Assembly: GCF_022829515.1 (NCBI RefSeq)
Contig: NZ_JAKSYL010000134.1
Location: 40,051-104,050, forward strand
Direction of reading: 5' to 3'
Origin: Methylobacterium sp. J-048
GTDB lineage: Bacteria > Pseudomonadota > Alphaproteobacteria > Rhizobiales > Beijerinckiaceae
DNA: 64,000 nt
The notes under the pieces were generated by a model, which worked only from the letters and a program-made list of their open reading frames with translations, searched no databases and was not told the DNA's origin. A program made the position numbers and the translations under genes. This document shows, piece by piece, positions 36,163-44,803 of the stretch. Numbering within the stretch: the stretch's first letter is position 1; the number at the start of each line of letters is the position of its first letter.

Positions 36163-37200
36163 ATGGCGGCCCTCAAGCGCGTCTGCCGGTTCAATCTCTG
36201 GATCAACCCGGTCTTCGACGCGCGGCTGAGGGCCGAGCCGGACATCGACCTGCAGGTCGGCGACCTGCAGGGCCCGGCGGAGACGCTCGAGGCGCTGCTG
36301 GCGCAGGCTCATGTCTTCCACGTCTCGCCGGCCCGGGACGAGCTGCCCCGCCGCTGGCACGTGACGGACGAACTGCTGGCCGGCTGCCCGAACCTGCTCG
36401 CGGTCTCCTCGGGCGGGGCGGGCTTCGACACGGTGGACGCGGCCGCCTGCACCCGGGCGGGCGTCGCCGTGGTCAACCAGGTCGGCGGCAATGCCCGCTC
36501 GGTGGCGGAGCTCGCCATCGGCCTGATGCTCGCAATCTCCCGCAAGATCTGCGTCTCGGACCGGCTGCTGCGGACGGAACGGGGCTTCTCCCGGGAATCG
36601 CTGATGGGCCACGAGATCGGCGGCGCGACCCTCGGCCTCGTCGGCATCGGCCATACCGGCCGGGAGGTCGCCAAGCTCGCCCGCGGCTTCGACATGCGGG
36701 TTTTGGCCTACGACCCGCTGCTCTCTTCCGACGAGATCCGAGCCCGCGGCGCCGAGCCGGTGGACCGGGCGCGCCTGCTCGCTGACTCCGACATCGTGTC
36801 CCTGCATTGTCCGCTCGACGACACGACGCGCGGCAGCTTCGACGCCGAGACCTTCGCCGCCATGAAGCCGGGGGCGCTGTTCATCACCACGGCCCGGGGC
36901 GGGGTGCACGACGAGGCAGCTTTGGCCGACGCGCTGGCCTCCGGCCATCTGGCGGGGGCCGGCCTCGACGTCTGGGCACCGGAGCCGCCGCCGCTGGACG
37001 CCCCCCTGCTCCAGTTCGACACGGTGGTGGCGACCTACCACACCGCCGGCGTCACCCACGAGGCGCGCCGCAACGTGGCGGCCTGGGGCGCCGAGCAGAT
37101 CGTCGGCCTCCTGCGGGGCGAGACCCCGCCGCGCCTGGTCAACCCGGAGGTCTGGCCCTCGGTGCTGGAACGCCGGGCGCGGCTGCTCGGCGTCGGGTAG
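36163..37200 (+). CDS. D-2-hydroxyacid dehydrogenase (NAD-dependent)
   Basis: A 345-residue member of the 2-hydroxyacid dehydrogenase family. NAD is bound by LGLVGIGHTGREVAKLARGF (GxGxxG variant), and the catalytic residues lie in TTARGGVHDEAALADALA (Arg), DVWAPEPPPLD (Glu) and TYHTAGVTHEARR (His). It starts 4 bp after the aminotransferase. The reaction is probably reduction of a 2-oxoacid, or the reverse, but the substrate is not fixed by the sequence. Confidence 0.9.
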   Translation: MAALKRVCRFNLWINPVFDARLRAEPDIDLQVGDLQGPAETLEALLAQAHVFHVSPARDELPRRWHVTDELLAGCPNLLAVSSGGAGFDTVDAAACTRAGVAVVNQVGGNARSVAELAIGLMLAISRKICVSDRLLRTERGFSRESLMGHEIGGATLGLVGIGHTGREVAKLARGFDMRVLAYDPLLSSDEIRARGAEPVDRARLLADSDIVSLHCPLDDTTRGSFDAETFAAMKPGALFITTARGGVHDEAALADALASGHLAGAGLDVWAPEPPPLDAPLLQFDTVVATYHTAGVTHEARRNVAAWGAEQIVGLLRGETPPRLVNPEVWPSVLERRARLLGVG

Positions 37201-37285
37201 AGCAAGCGGCCTGGGCCCACGACCGCGATGTTGCCTGGGAGCAACAGGTCGGCACCGTCTCGACGCAGCTTCGAATTTTCGTAAG

Positions 37286-37408
37286 CTAATCCGCAGGCAG
37301 ATCGAAGTCGTTCCAAGTTCCGTGCCGCCCAATGTGCGCTCGGAAAGCTTGACCACGTCGCTCCCACTCCACCATCTCGGCGGCCTCGACGTAGCGTGGC
37401 CTTAGAAC
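37286..37408 (-). pseudogene. Short C-terminal coding remnant upstream of the receptor gene
   Basis: On the minus strand an open frame of about 35 codons ends at 37286 with TAG and reads RYVEAAEMVEWERRGQAF and HIGRHGTWNDFDLPAD, which looks like the end of a folded protein rather than chance. No start with ribosome binding site is present, and the frame runs into the AT-rich 5' end of the receptor gene. It is best read as the broken tail of an unidentified gene; it could also be noise. Confidence 0.3.
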
Positions 37409-39586
37409 GTGGCAACAAACACTCCCCGATCCAAACCTGAAATTTCATATCCAAAAATAATAGCTGTCGTTTCAGCCTTTGTTATTGGAAATACCGCACT
37501 TCTCAACCCAGATAGCGCCTCCGCGAAACCTGCACCTGACACGAATCACGAGGTCCTGCTTGAAGAGCTCTCCGTCACCGGCCAGGGCGGCGGCGCCTCC
37601 CGGGCTCCGGACGGCTACGCCCCGTCTCGGAGCGTCAGCGCCACCCGCACCGACACGCCCTTGCGTGATGTCCCGCAGACGGTGGTACCAGTTTCCCGGC
37701 AGGTGCTGGAGGATGCCGCGGCCACGCGGATCGACACCGCCCTCGACCTAGCCGGCGTTGGCCGCTCCAATAATTTCGGCGGCCTGGGTCTGACCGAAGT
37801 CACGATCCGCGGCTTCTCCGTGTTCGATTACTATCGCAACGGCTTCCCGATCAATCGCGGCTACCCGAACACGCCCGATGTCGTCGCGATCGAGCGGATC
37901 GAGGTGCTGAAGGGGCCCTCCGCCTTCCTGTACGGCCGCGGCGATCCCGGCGGCACCTTCAACATCGTGACCAAGCAGCCCCTGGCCGAGCGGTCGCTGG
38001 CGATCGGGACGCAATTCGGCAGCTATGGCGCCAAGCGCAGCACCTTCGATGCCACCGGAGCTCTCGACGAGAGCGGCCAGGTTCTCGCCCGCATCACCGG
38101 CGCGGTGGAGGACAACGGCAGCTTTCGCGACTACGTGAGCGGTGACCGCTACCACGTCGCCCCCGTCCTGGCCTGGAAGCCCAGCGCGGACACGACGATC
38201 ACCCTGGAAGGCGCGTTCGTCAGCACCGGCACGACCTTCGACCGCGGCATCGTTCCCCTCCTGGGCCGGCTGCGGAACGTGCCGCGCTCCCGCTTCCTCA
38301 GCGAGCCCGGCTTGCCGCCAAGCCAGGTGCAGGATGCCCTCGGTCAGCTGCGGATCGAACACCGGTTCGACCAGGACTGGGTCCTCACCGCCGGCGCCCA
38401 GGTACTCGGCGGCACCTTGAAGAGCTGGGGCGTCGGCGCCGCGGCCAATGGTTTCCTGCCGGACGGCCGCACCCTGCGGCGGAACCTGGAATGGCGTGAC
38501 CTGACCTGGTCCGACACCGACCTGCAGCTCAACCTCGCGGGCAAGTTCGAGACCGGGTTCCTGCACCACACCCTGCTGCTCGGCCTCGAATACGACCGCT
38601 ACCGCTACCGGGAACTCTTCGACCGCTCGAACGCCGCGCCCTATCCGTTCCTGCTCGATGTGCTGGCGCCGCGCTACGGCCAGGCGCTGCCGCGCAGCCT
38701 GCCCACCATCACCAACTTCCTGCAGCACACCGAGAGCTACGCCGGCTACGTCCAGGACCAGATCGACATCACGCCCCGGCTGCACGCCCTGGTCGGGGTC
38801 CGGGTCGAGGATGTTGGACAGGACTCGACATCCTACCCCGCGAACCGCACCACGAACCTGCGGGGCACGGAGGCGCTGCCGCGCTTCGGCTTGGTCTACG
38901 ACCTGTCCGACGCGGTCTCCGTCTACGGAAACTACGCGCGCTCGTTCAAGCCCAGCACCGCATTGGACCGGCGCGGCCAGCCCCTCGCCTTCGAGGGGGG
39001 CGAGGGCTACGAGGTCGGCGTGAAGGTCGGCCTGCTCGATGGCCGGCTGAACGCCACCGCGGCGGTATTCGACATCCGGCGCACCAACGTCCCGACCACG
39101 GACCCGCTCGATTCCGCCTTCAGCGTCGCCACCGGCGTGGTTCAGAGCCGCGGCTTCGATCTCACCGTGGCGGGCGAGCTGGCGCCCGGCCTGCGCGCGA
39201 TCGGCACCTACACCCATGTCGATGCGGCGGTGGCGCGGGACAATTCGATCCCGGTCGGGACCCGGCTCGCCAACGTCCCGGCCAACAGCCTCGCCCTGCA
39301 GGCGGTCTACGAGATCCAGGGCGGCGCCCTGAAGGGGCTCGGCTTCGGGGGTGGGCTCAACGTCGTCGGAAAGCGCGCCGCCGGGACGGCCCTGTCGACC
39401 TTCACGATGCCCGCCTACACGGTGGTGAACCTGATCTCGTATTATCAGATCACCCCGGATGTCCGGGTCTACCTCAACGTCGACAACCTGCTCGACGCGA
39501 CCTACTACGACCGTGCTTTCCAGAACCGCTACGCCACCCCGGGCCAGCCACGCACCATCATGGGCGGCGTCGCGGCGCGGTTCTGA
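37409..39586 (+). CDS. TonB-dependent siderophore receptor
   Basis: The 725-residue receptor has an N-terminal export region, a plug domain starting near residue 70 (RTDTPLRDVPQTVVPVSRQV ... VTIRGFSVFDYYRNGFPINR ... RIEVLKGPSAFLYGRGDPGG) and a 22-stranded barrel ending GQPRTIMGGVAARF. The plug text GPSAFLYGRGDPGGTFNIVT matches the FhuA/FpvA-type siderophore receptors. There is no N-terminal signalling (STN) domain. No TonB, siderophore ABC transporter or FecIR genes are adjacent. The start is a GTG, and the first ~150 bases are AT-richer than the rest. Confidence 0.9.
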   Translation: MATNTPRSKPEISYPKIIAVVSAFVIGNTALLNPDSASAKPAPDTNHEVLLEELSVTGQGGGASRAPDGYAPSRSVSATRTDTPLRDVPQTVVPVSRQVLEDAAATRIDTALDLAGVGRSNNFGGLGLTEVTIRGFSVFDYYRNGFPINRGYPNTPDVVAIERIEVLKGPSAFLYGRGDPGGTFNIVTKQPLAERSLAIGTQFGSYGAKRSTFDATGALDESGQVLARITGAVEDNGSFRDYVSGDRYHVAPVLAWKPSADTTITLEGAFVSTGTTFDRGIVPLLGRLRNVPRSRFLSEPGLPPSQVQDALGQLRIEHRFDQDWVLTAGAQVLGGTLKSWGVGAAANGFLPDGRTLRRNLEWRDLTWSDTDLQLNLAGKFETGFLHHTLLLGLEYDRYRYRELFDRSNAAPYPFLLDVLAPRYGQALPRSLPTITNFLQHTESYAGYVQDQIDITPRLHALVGVRVEDVGQDSTSYPANRTTNLRGTEALPRFGLVYDLSDAVSVYGNYARSFKPSTALDRRGQPLAFEGGEGYEVGVKVGLLDGRLNATAAVFDIRRTNVPTTDPLDSAFSVATGVVQSRGFDLTVAGELAPGLRAIGTYTHVDAAVARDNSIPVGTRLANVPANSLALQAVYEIQGGALKGLGFGGGLNVVGKRAAGTALSTFTMPAYTVVNLISYYQITPDVRVYLNVDNLLDATYYDRAFQNRYATPGQPRTIMGGVAARF

Positions 39587-39598
39587 GGGTCGCCGGCC

Positions 39599-40396
39599 CT
39601 ACCCCGAGGCCGCCCGCATCCAGCCGAGGCCGGCCTCGGTGCCGGCGGCCGGGTGGTACTCGCAACCGACGAAGCCGGCATAGCCCACCGCCTCCAGGGC
39701 CTCGAAGATCGGCTCGAACGCGATGGTGCCGGTGCCGGGCTCGTGCCGGCCCGGATCGTCGGCGATCTGGACATGGGCGATCAGCGGCGCGTGCGCCCGG
39801 ATCAGCGCCGCCGGATCGTGACCGAGGCAGACACAGTGATAGGCGTCGAACAGCAGCTTGACGTTGTCCCGACCGATCGCCCGGATCGCCTCGACGGCCT
39901 TCAGCGGATCGTCGATCACGTAATCGGCGATCGAGCCTGGGCCGATCGGCTCGACGATCACGGTCATGTCGCGCGCCTTGGCGGCGTCGGCCGCGAAGGC
40001 GAGGTTGTCGAGATAGGTGTCCCACAGCCGCACGTCCTCGACCCCGGCGGGCCGGACACCGGCCATCGGGTGGACCATGCGGCAACCAAGCTGCTCCACG
40101 TAATCCAGGGTGGGCGCGATGGTGGAGCGGTAATAGGCGACCTTGTCCGGCAGGGCCGCGAAGCCCTTCTCGCCCTTGGACGCGTCGCCGGCCGGAAACC
40201 CGGTCTGGACCAGCGGCACGCCGGCCCGATCGAGCCAACCCGCCACCTCCCGGGCCGGAGTCGCGAACAGGTTCGGGTGCTCCACGGCCCGGAACCCGGC
40301 CTTGGCCGCGGCGGCGAACCGCTCCGGCAGGGGCAGCTCCGTGAACAGGAAGCCGCAATGGCCGCTCAGGCGGTCGGAGAAGGCACCGAGCTTCAT
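39599..40396 (-). CDS. Hydroxypyruvate-isomerase-like TIM-barrel protein
   Basis: A 265-residue sugar-isomerase-fold protein similar to hydroxypyruvate isomerase (Hyi) and 2-oxo-tetronate isomerase. Metal-binding acidic and His residues sit in MTVIVEPIG (Glu), LLFDAYHCVCLGHDPA (Asp-His), IAHVQIADDPGRHEPGTGTI and FVGCEYHPA (Glu). It is co-transcribed with the racemase-like gene three bases upstream. It lies in the LacI-controlled unit, 12 bp from the TonB-receptor gene end on the opposite strand. Substrate is uncertain. Confidence 0.87.
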   Translation of the reverse strand: MKLGAFSDRLSGHCGFLFTELPLPERFAAAAKAGFRAVEHPNLFATPAREVAGWLDRAGVPLVQTGFPAGDASKGEKGFAALPDKVAYYRSTIAPTLDYVEQLGCRMVHPMAGVRPAGVEDVRLWDTYLDNLAFAADAAKARDMTVIVEPIGPGSIADYVIDDPLKAVEAIRAIGRDNVKLLFDAYHCVCLGHDPAALIRAHAPLIAHVQIADDPGRHEPGTGTIAFEPIFEALEAVGYAGFVGCEYHPAAGTEAGLGWMRAASG

Positions 40397-40399
40397 GGG

Positions 40400-41071
40400 T
40401 CAGGCCCTCTCAGCCGTCTCGATCATCGCGCGCATTCGGTCCACCGCCGCGTGGGGTGCGGTCAGGACCGGGACAGCGACGGCGGCGCGCACCGCCTCGG
40501 CCGCCCGGGAGGTCGAGAAATGCGCCAGCATGATCGCGTCGCACTCGGAGAGCTCCGGCGCGCGCTCGGCGATGAGCCGGTTGTGGGTCTCGGCGTCGCC
40601 GGCACGCAGGCGCGCCATGGCGTCGTCCACCAGGATCGTGCGCAGGGTCGCGGGCCGGCCGGCCTGGCCGACGAATTCCTCGAACTCGTCGGTCATGGTG
40701 CCGATCGAGGGGCCGAAGGTCGCCAGCATGCCGATACGCTGCCCCTGCGCGATGGCGGCGCGGAACATCGCCTCGTTCGGCTTGAGCACCGGCACCGGCA
40801 CGGTCTCGCTCAGCCGGTCGATGGCCGGCCCGAAGGCCGAGCAGGTGATCAGGATGCCGTCGGCGCCCATGTCGTGGCCGTAGCGCCCGAACCGGACGAA
40901 CCGGTCGATCATGCCTTCGGAGATCGCGCCGGGCTCCTTGGCCCGATCGAGGGACAGGCCGTCATCCAGCAGGTTGACCGTCTCGGCCTCGGGCCAGCGC
41001 TCCGTGAAGGCGGCCTGGATCGGAGCCATCGCGACCGGCGTCGCGTGCAGAAGGACGATGCGGGGGGCCAT
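40400..41071 (-). CDS. Asp/Glu-racemase-superfamily protein
   Basis: The 223-residue protein has the two-domain Asp/Glu/hydantoin racemase fold. The first catalytic Cys lies in ADGILITCSAFGPAIDRL (about residue 77). At the second position, where the family usually has Cys, the text ECDAIMLAHFSTSRAAEAV shows no obvious equivalent Cys, which would favour a non-racemising (decarboxylase/isomerase-like) activity. It starts 53 bp downstream of an operator matching the one before the oxidase gene. Co-transcribed with the isomerase-like gene. Confidence 0.82.
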   Translation of the reverse strand: MAPRIVLLHATPVAMAPIQAAFTERWPEAETVNLLDDGLSLDRAKEPGAISEGMIDRFVRFGRYGHDMGADGILITCSAFGPAIDRLSETVPVPVLKPNEAMFRAAIAQGQRIGMLATFGPSIGTMTDEFEEFVGQAGRPATLRTILVDDAMARLRAGDAETHNRLIAERAPELSECDAIMLAHFSTSRAAEAVRAAVAVPVLTAPHAAVDRMRAMIETAERA

Positions 41072-41121
41072 GCTGTCTCCCGGGATGTGGCGCCGTTCGG
41101 CGTCCGGTCGCCGTTGACGGT

Positions 41122-41149
41122 CTTGTAAGCGATTTCAAAGCGGTGGCAA
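41122..41149 (-). promoter_or_regulatory. Promoter with LacI-family operator for the racemase-isomerase unit
   Basis: Read on the minus strand, TTGCCA (41144-41149) and TACAAG (41122-41127) are 16 bases apart. The sequence TGTAAGCGATTTCA at 41124-41137 matches 12 of 14 bases of the TGAAAGCGCTTTCA operator at 42313-42326 and overlaps the presumed -10 region. Binding by the neighbouring LacI-type repressor would block this promoter. Confidence 0.6.
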
Positions 41150-41166
41150 GATATCTCCGATCCACC

Positions 41167-42255
41167 TCAGTCGAGGGTCGGTTTCCGCGGGGGCGCGGTG
41201 CTGGCACGCAGGATCAGCTCGGCGTCGATCTGGGTGAGGCGCACCACCGGGCGGCCCTGCATCCGGGCGATCAGGTGGTCACCGGCGGCGTGGCCGATCT
41301 CGGCGGAATGAATCCGGATCGTGGTCAGCGCCGGATCGAGGAAGGGCGCGAAGTCGGAATCGTTGTGGCCGATCACCGAGAGGTCGCCGGGCACGTCGAG
41401 CCCCCGGGCCCGGGCCTCGATCATCGCACCGAAGGCGATCTGGTCGGTGCCGCAGATGATCGCGGTGGGCGGCGGGCCGCCGGCGAGCATCTGGCGGAAG
41501 CCGTCGCGGCCGCCGCCGATGCCGTATGAGATCTCGATGTCGTGCTCCGGGGCGAGCGTCAGGCCGCGGGCCGCCAGCGCCTGGGCGATGCCGGTGACGC
41601 GGGCGCCGCCGCGGTCGTTGTCCTTGCGCAGGCCGGAGATCACGCCGATGCGGCGATGGCCGAGATCGATCAGGTAATTCGCTGCCCGGGCCGCGGAGGC
41701 GGCGTTGTCGAAGCCGACACAGGGGCGCTCGCGCGACAGGCTGAAGGTCTGCACCATCGGGATGCCGTGCCGGGCGATGCGCGTATGGAGATCCGGATGG
41801 TGAATGTCGCCGACCAGCATCAGCCCGTCGACGCCGCGTTCCAGCAGGAAGGTCGCCTCGCGCAGCTCGTCCTCGAGGTCGTAGCCGGCATTGGCCGCGA
41901 CCAGGGTGTAGCCCGCCTGACGCAGCCGCTCCTGGAAGCTCGACAGGACGCGCACGAACGCCTCGTTCTCGATGTTGGGCACCACGGCGCCCACCGCCAT
42001 GAACCGGCGGGTCGAGAGCGCCCGGGCGGCACCGTTGGCGACGAAGCCGAGATCCTGGGCGGCCCGCATCACCGCCTCCCGCTTGTCGGCCCGGACCCCG
42101 GCCGAGCCGTTCAACACCCGGGACACCGTCGCGGTGGAGACCCCCGCGCGATGGGCCACATCCCGCGCCACGGGGCTGCGCGACAGGGGTTCGAGGATCT
42201 CTTCCGGCACGTCCAGCACTGAAATCCGACTCTCCTCGGCGAACACCGCCCGCAT
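41167..42255 (-). CDS. LacI-family transcriptional repressor
   Basis: The 362-residue regulator has an N-terminal HTH of LacI type (VARDVAHRAGVSTATVSRVL, near residue 29), followed by the hinge region AAQDLGFVANGAARALSTRR, and a periplasmic-binding-fold effector domain (RFMAVGAVVPNIENEAFVRV ... HRRIGVISGLRKDNDRG ... PTAIICGTDQIAFGAMIEAR ... DLSVIGHNDSDFAPFLDPAL). About 25 residues precede the HTH. The ATG at 42255 is preferred over the upstream frame to 42327, which would overlap the operator. It sits between the two units whose promoters carry matched operators, so it most likely represses both, released by a sugar-acid ligand. Confidence 0.92.
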   Translation of the reverse strand: MRAVFAEESRISVLDVPEEILEPLSRSPVARDVAHRAGVSTATVSRVLNGSAGVRADKREAVMRAAQDLGFVANGAARALSTRRFMAVGAVVPNIENEAFVRVLSSFQERLRQAGYTLVAANAGYDLEDELREATFLLERGVDGLMLVGDIHHPDLHTRIARHGIPMVQTFSLSRERPCVGFDNAASAARAANYLIDLGHRRIGVISGLRKDNDRGGARVTGIAQALAARGLTLAPEHDIEISYGIGGGRDGFRQMLAGGPPPTAIICGTDQIAFGAMIEARARGLDVPGDLSVIGHNDSDFAPFLDPALTTIRIHSAEIGHAAGDHLIARMQGRPVVRLTQIDAELILRASTAPPRKPTLD

Positions 42256-42284
42256 CGCTGTTCGCAGCACGGACCGGCAGTATA

Positions 42285-42326
42285 TTGACACTGCCTGGCG
42301 ATGCTGGCTATCTGAAAGCGCTTTCA
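42285..42326 (+). promoter_or_regulatory. Promoter and perfect LacI-type operator of the oxidase-lactonase operon
   Basis: TTGACA at 42285-42290 and TATCTG at 42309-42314 are 18 bases apart, followed at once by the perfect 14-bp palindrome TGAAAGCGCTTTCA at 42313-42326, the central GC and half-site of LacI/PurR-type operators. Fifty-four bases lie between it and the ATG of the oxidase gene, and it also lies upstream of the repressor gene on the other strand. Confidence 0.75.
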
Positions 42327-42380
42327 AAACGCTGTCCAGCCCGGGGGGATCCGGGCTGGATGGAATCCAGGGAGGAACGG

Positions 42381-43688
42381 ATGGCGACGTTCGACCAGCC
42401 GGCTTCCGGCACAGTGGCGACGGGGCGCGACTCGGCCATTGTGGACCAGGCCGATGCCGAGGCGCCGGGCATCGCAGGCCCGCAGGCCCTGGTCACAAGC
42501 CTCAAGCGCAGCGACGCTGTCACGCCCTACCGGTTCCGCGACCTGCTGGCGCTCGACGATTTCGAGCGCCACGCCAAGCGGCTCCTGCCGCACATGATCT
42601 TCCAGTACGTGGCCGGCGGCGCCGAGACCGGAGCCGCCCTGGCCCATAGCCGCGGGGCTTACGCCGATTACGCGTTCCTGCCGCGGCTGATGCGCGACAG
42701 CTCTGCGCGCGACACCAGTACGGAGCTGTTCGGCCACACCTACGCGGCTCCCTTCGGGGTCGGGCCCCTCGGCGGGGCCGCGTTCATCGCCTATCGGGGC
42801 GACATCGTCCTGGCCGAAGCGGCGCGGCGGATGAACCTGCCGATGATCCTCAGCGCCTCCTCGCTGATCAAGCTGGAGGACGTTTTTGCGCAGAACCCGC
42901 AGGCCTGGTTCCAGGGCTACCTGCCGGGCGACCAGACCCGGATCGACCGCCTGCTCGACCGCGTGGCGGCCACCGGCTACCGGACCTTCGTGGTGACCGC
43001 CGACACCCCGACCCTGGGCAACCGCGAACACAACACCCGCAGCGGCTTCTCGATGCCGATCAAGGTCACGCCCAAGGTCGCGTGGCAGAGCGCGACCCAC
43101 CCGCGCTGGCTGCTGGGCACCGTCGCCCGGACCTTCCTCAAGCACGGCGCCCCGCATTTCGAGAACACCGAGGCGACCCGCGGCCCGCCGATGATGTCGC
43201 AAGGGGCGGTGCGCAACACCATCGCCCGGGACCAGCTCTCCTGGAAGAACCTGGAGGCGATCCGCAAGCGCTGGTCCGGCAACCTCCTGGTGAAGGGTCT
43301 GCTCGCCCCTGAGGATGTCGAGATCGCGAAAGACTGCGGCGCCGACGGCGTCATCCTGTCGACCCATGGCGGGCGCCAACTCGACCACGCCATCGCACCC
43401 CTCGACGTGCTGCCGGAGATCGCCGCCCGGAAGGGCAGCCTCAAGATCATCATCGACAGCGGCATCCGCCGCGGCACCGACGTGATGAAGGCGCTGGCGC
43501 TGGGCGCCGACTTCGTCCTGCTCGGCCGGCCGTTCATGTTCGGCGCCGCGCTCGGCGGGGCGGCGGGGGTCGAGCATGCCATGCGGATCCTCAAGGAGGA
43601 GCTCAACCGCGACATGGCGCTGATCGGGGTGAACCGCCTGTCCGAGCTGAACCCGGATTTCCTGCGCCGCGTCCCGCGGCGGACCTGA
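42381..43688 (+). CDS. FMN-dependent 2-hydroxyacid oxidase/dehydrogenase (LldD-like)
   Basis: This 435-residue enzyme has a long N-terminal extension (about 50 residues) and the FMN beta/alpha barrel of lactate dehydrogenase, glycolate oxidase and mandelate dehydrogenase. The His-Gly signature GVILSTHGGRQLDHAIAPL holds the catalytic His (about residue 335), and FVVTADTPTLGNREHNTR and IIIDSGIRRGTDVMKALALG give the phosphate and flavin sites. GGAGGAACGG precedes the ATG at 42381. It is first in the LacI-regulated operon. It should oxidise an L-2-hydroxyacid, but which one is unknown. Confidence 0.9.
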   Translation: MATFDQPASGTVATGRDSAIVDQADAEAPGIAGPQALVTSLKRSDAVTPYRFRDLLALDDFERHAKRLLPHMIFQYVAGGAETGAALAHSRGAYADYAFLPRLMRDSSARDTSTELFGHTYAAPFGVGPLGGAAFIAYRGDIVLAEAARRMNLPMILSASSLIKLEDVFAQNPQAWFQGYLPGDQTRIDRLLDRVAATGYRTFVVTADTPTLGNREHNTRSGFSMPIKVTPKVAWQSATHPRWLLGTVARTFLKHGAPHFENTEATRGPPMMSQGAVRNTIARDQLSWKNLEAIRKRWSGNLLVKGLLAPEDVEIAKDCGADGVILSTHGGRQLDHAIAPLDVLPEIAARKGSLKIIIDSGIRRGTDVMKALALGADFVLLGRPFMFGAALGGAAGVEHAMRILKEELNRDMALIGVNRLSELNPDFLRRVPRRT

Positions 43689-43701
43689 CCCGGAGACCGG
43701 C

Positions 43702-44763
43702 ATGACCGACGACGCGCCCCGCCCGCCCTTCGGCCTCGCCTTCGTCGGCTGCTTCACCACCGCGCGACGCCGGGCAAGGGGCCAGGGCGTCGACATCTAC
43801 CGGGTCGGGGCCGGGCTCGCGGGCTGGACGCATCTCAACCGGGTGGACGGGCTGGACAATCCGTCCTTCCTGGTGACCGATCCCAGGCGCGCCGTGCTCT
43901 ACACCGTCCAGGGTGACGGCGCGGCGGCCACCGCATTCGCGGTGACGCCGGACGGTTCCCTGCGCAACCTCGGCAGCGCGGAGACCGGCGGCACCAACAG
44001 CGTCCACCAGGCGATCGATCCGAGCGGTCGGTTCCTGATCGTGGCCAATTACGCCAGCGGCTCGGTGGCGATGATGCCGCTCCGCCCCGATGGCGGGCTG
44101 GAACCGGCCGTGCAGGCGCTGCCGATGCCGGGCGAGCCCGGCCCGCATCGGACCGAGCAGGCCGGCGCCCACCCGCACCATGTCGTCCTGTCGCCGGACG
44201 GCCGCCATATCCTCGTGCCCGACAAGGGCCTTGACCGCGTCTTCGTCCTCCGGCTCGTCGGCGACCGCCTGGAAATCGTCTCCGAGGCCGCTCTGCGGCC
44301 GGGCGCCGGGCCGCGCCACATCGCGTTCCATCCCGGCGGGACCATCGCCTTCCTGGTCAACGAGCTGGAATCCACGGTTGCGACCTGCCGGTGGGATGCG
44401 GAAGCCGGGACGCTCACGCCGCTCCACCTCGCCCCGACGCTGCCGCCGAACTTCTTCGGCGCCAGCACCGCGGCGGCGATCGTGGTCACGCCCTGCGGAC
44501 GCTTCGTCTACGCCTCGAACCGCGGCCAGGACGGGATCGCGCGCTTCCGCGTGGACGGCCACCGCCTCGAACCGGCTGGCTGGACGCCATCGGGCGGGCG
44601 GGACCCGCGCTTCATGACGCTGGCGCCGGACGGAGGCCACCTGCTGGTCGCCAACGAGCAGGGCGACAGCCTGGTCGAATTCGCCATCGACCCGGGCAGC
44701 GGCGACCTCACCCAGACAGGCTCACGCCGGAGCCCGAGCCCGTGCACGATCGCGTTCCTGTAA
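43702..44763 (+). CDS. Lactonase-family beta-propeller protein
   Basis: A 353-residue YbhE/6-phosphogluconolactonase-like beta-propeller. Repeats show the family motifs HQAIDPSGRFLIVANYASGS, HHVVLSPDGRHILVPDKGLD, HIAFHPGGTIAFLVNELEST and HLLVANEQGDSLVEFAIDPG. These hydrolyse sugar lactones. It starts 13 bp after the oxidase stop, and a uronate dehydrogenase, which makes a lactone, is two genes downstream, so opening of an aldaro-lactone is the natural proposal. Confidence 0.88.
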   Translation: MTDDAPRPPFGLAFVGCFTTARRRARGQGVDIYRVGAGLAGWTHLNRVDGLDNPSFLVTDPRRAVLYTVQGDGAAATAFAVTPDGSLRNLGSAETGGTNSVHQAIDPSGRFLIVANYASGSVAMMPLRPDGGLEPAVQALPMPGEPGPHRTEQAGAHPHHVVLSPDGRHILVPDKGLDRVFVLRLVGDRLEIVSEAALRPGAGPRHIAFHPGGTIAFLVNELESTVATCRWDAEAGTLTPLHLAPTLPPNFFGASTAAAIVVTPCGRFVYASNRGQDGIARFRVDGHRLEPAGWTPSGGRDPRFMTLAPDGGHLLVANEQGDSLVEFAIDPGSGDLTQTGSRRSPSPCTIAFL

Positions 44764-44803
44764 AAATACAAAACAAAAACATGATGATCCTGGAGGAAGC
44801 CCG

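Noticed and set aside
37035..37454. 139-residue minus-strand frame over the dehydrogenase end and receptor start
   Set aside because: It covers the known gene in antisense and has no conserved motifs; the short remnant at 37286-37408 is in a different frame and is listed separately.
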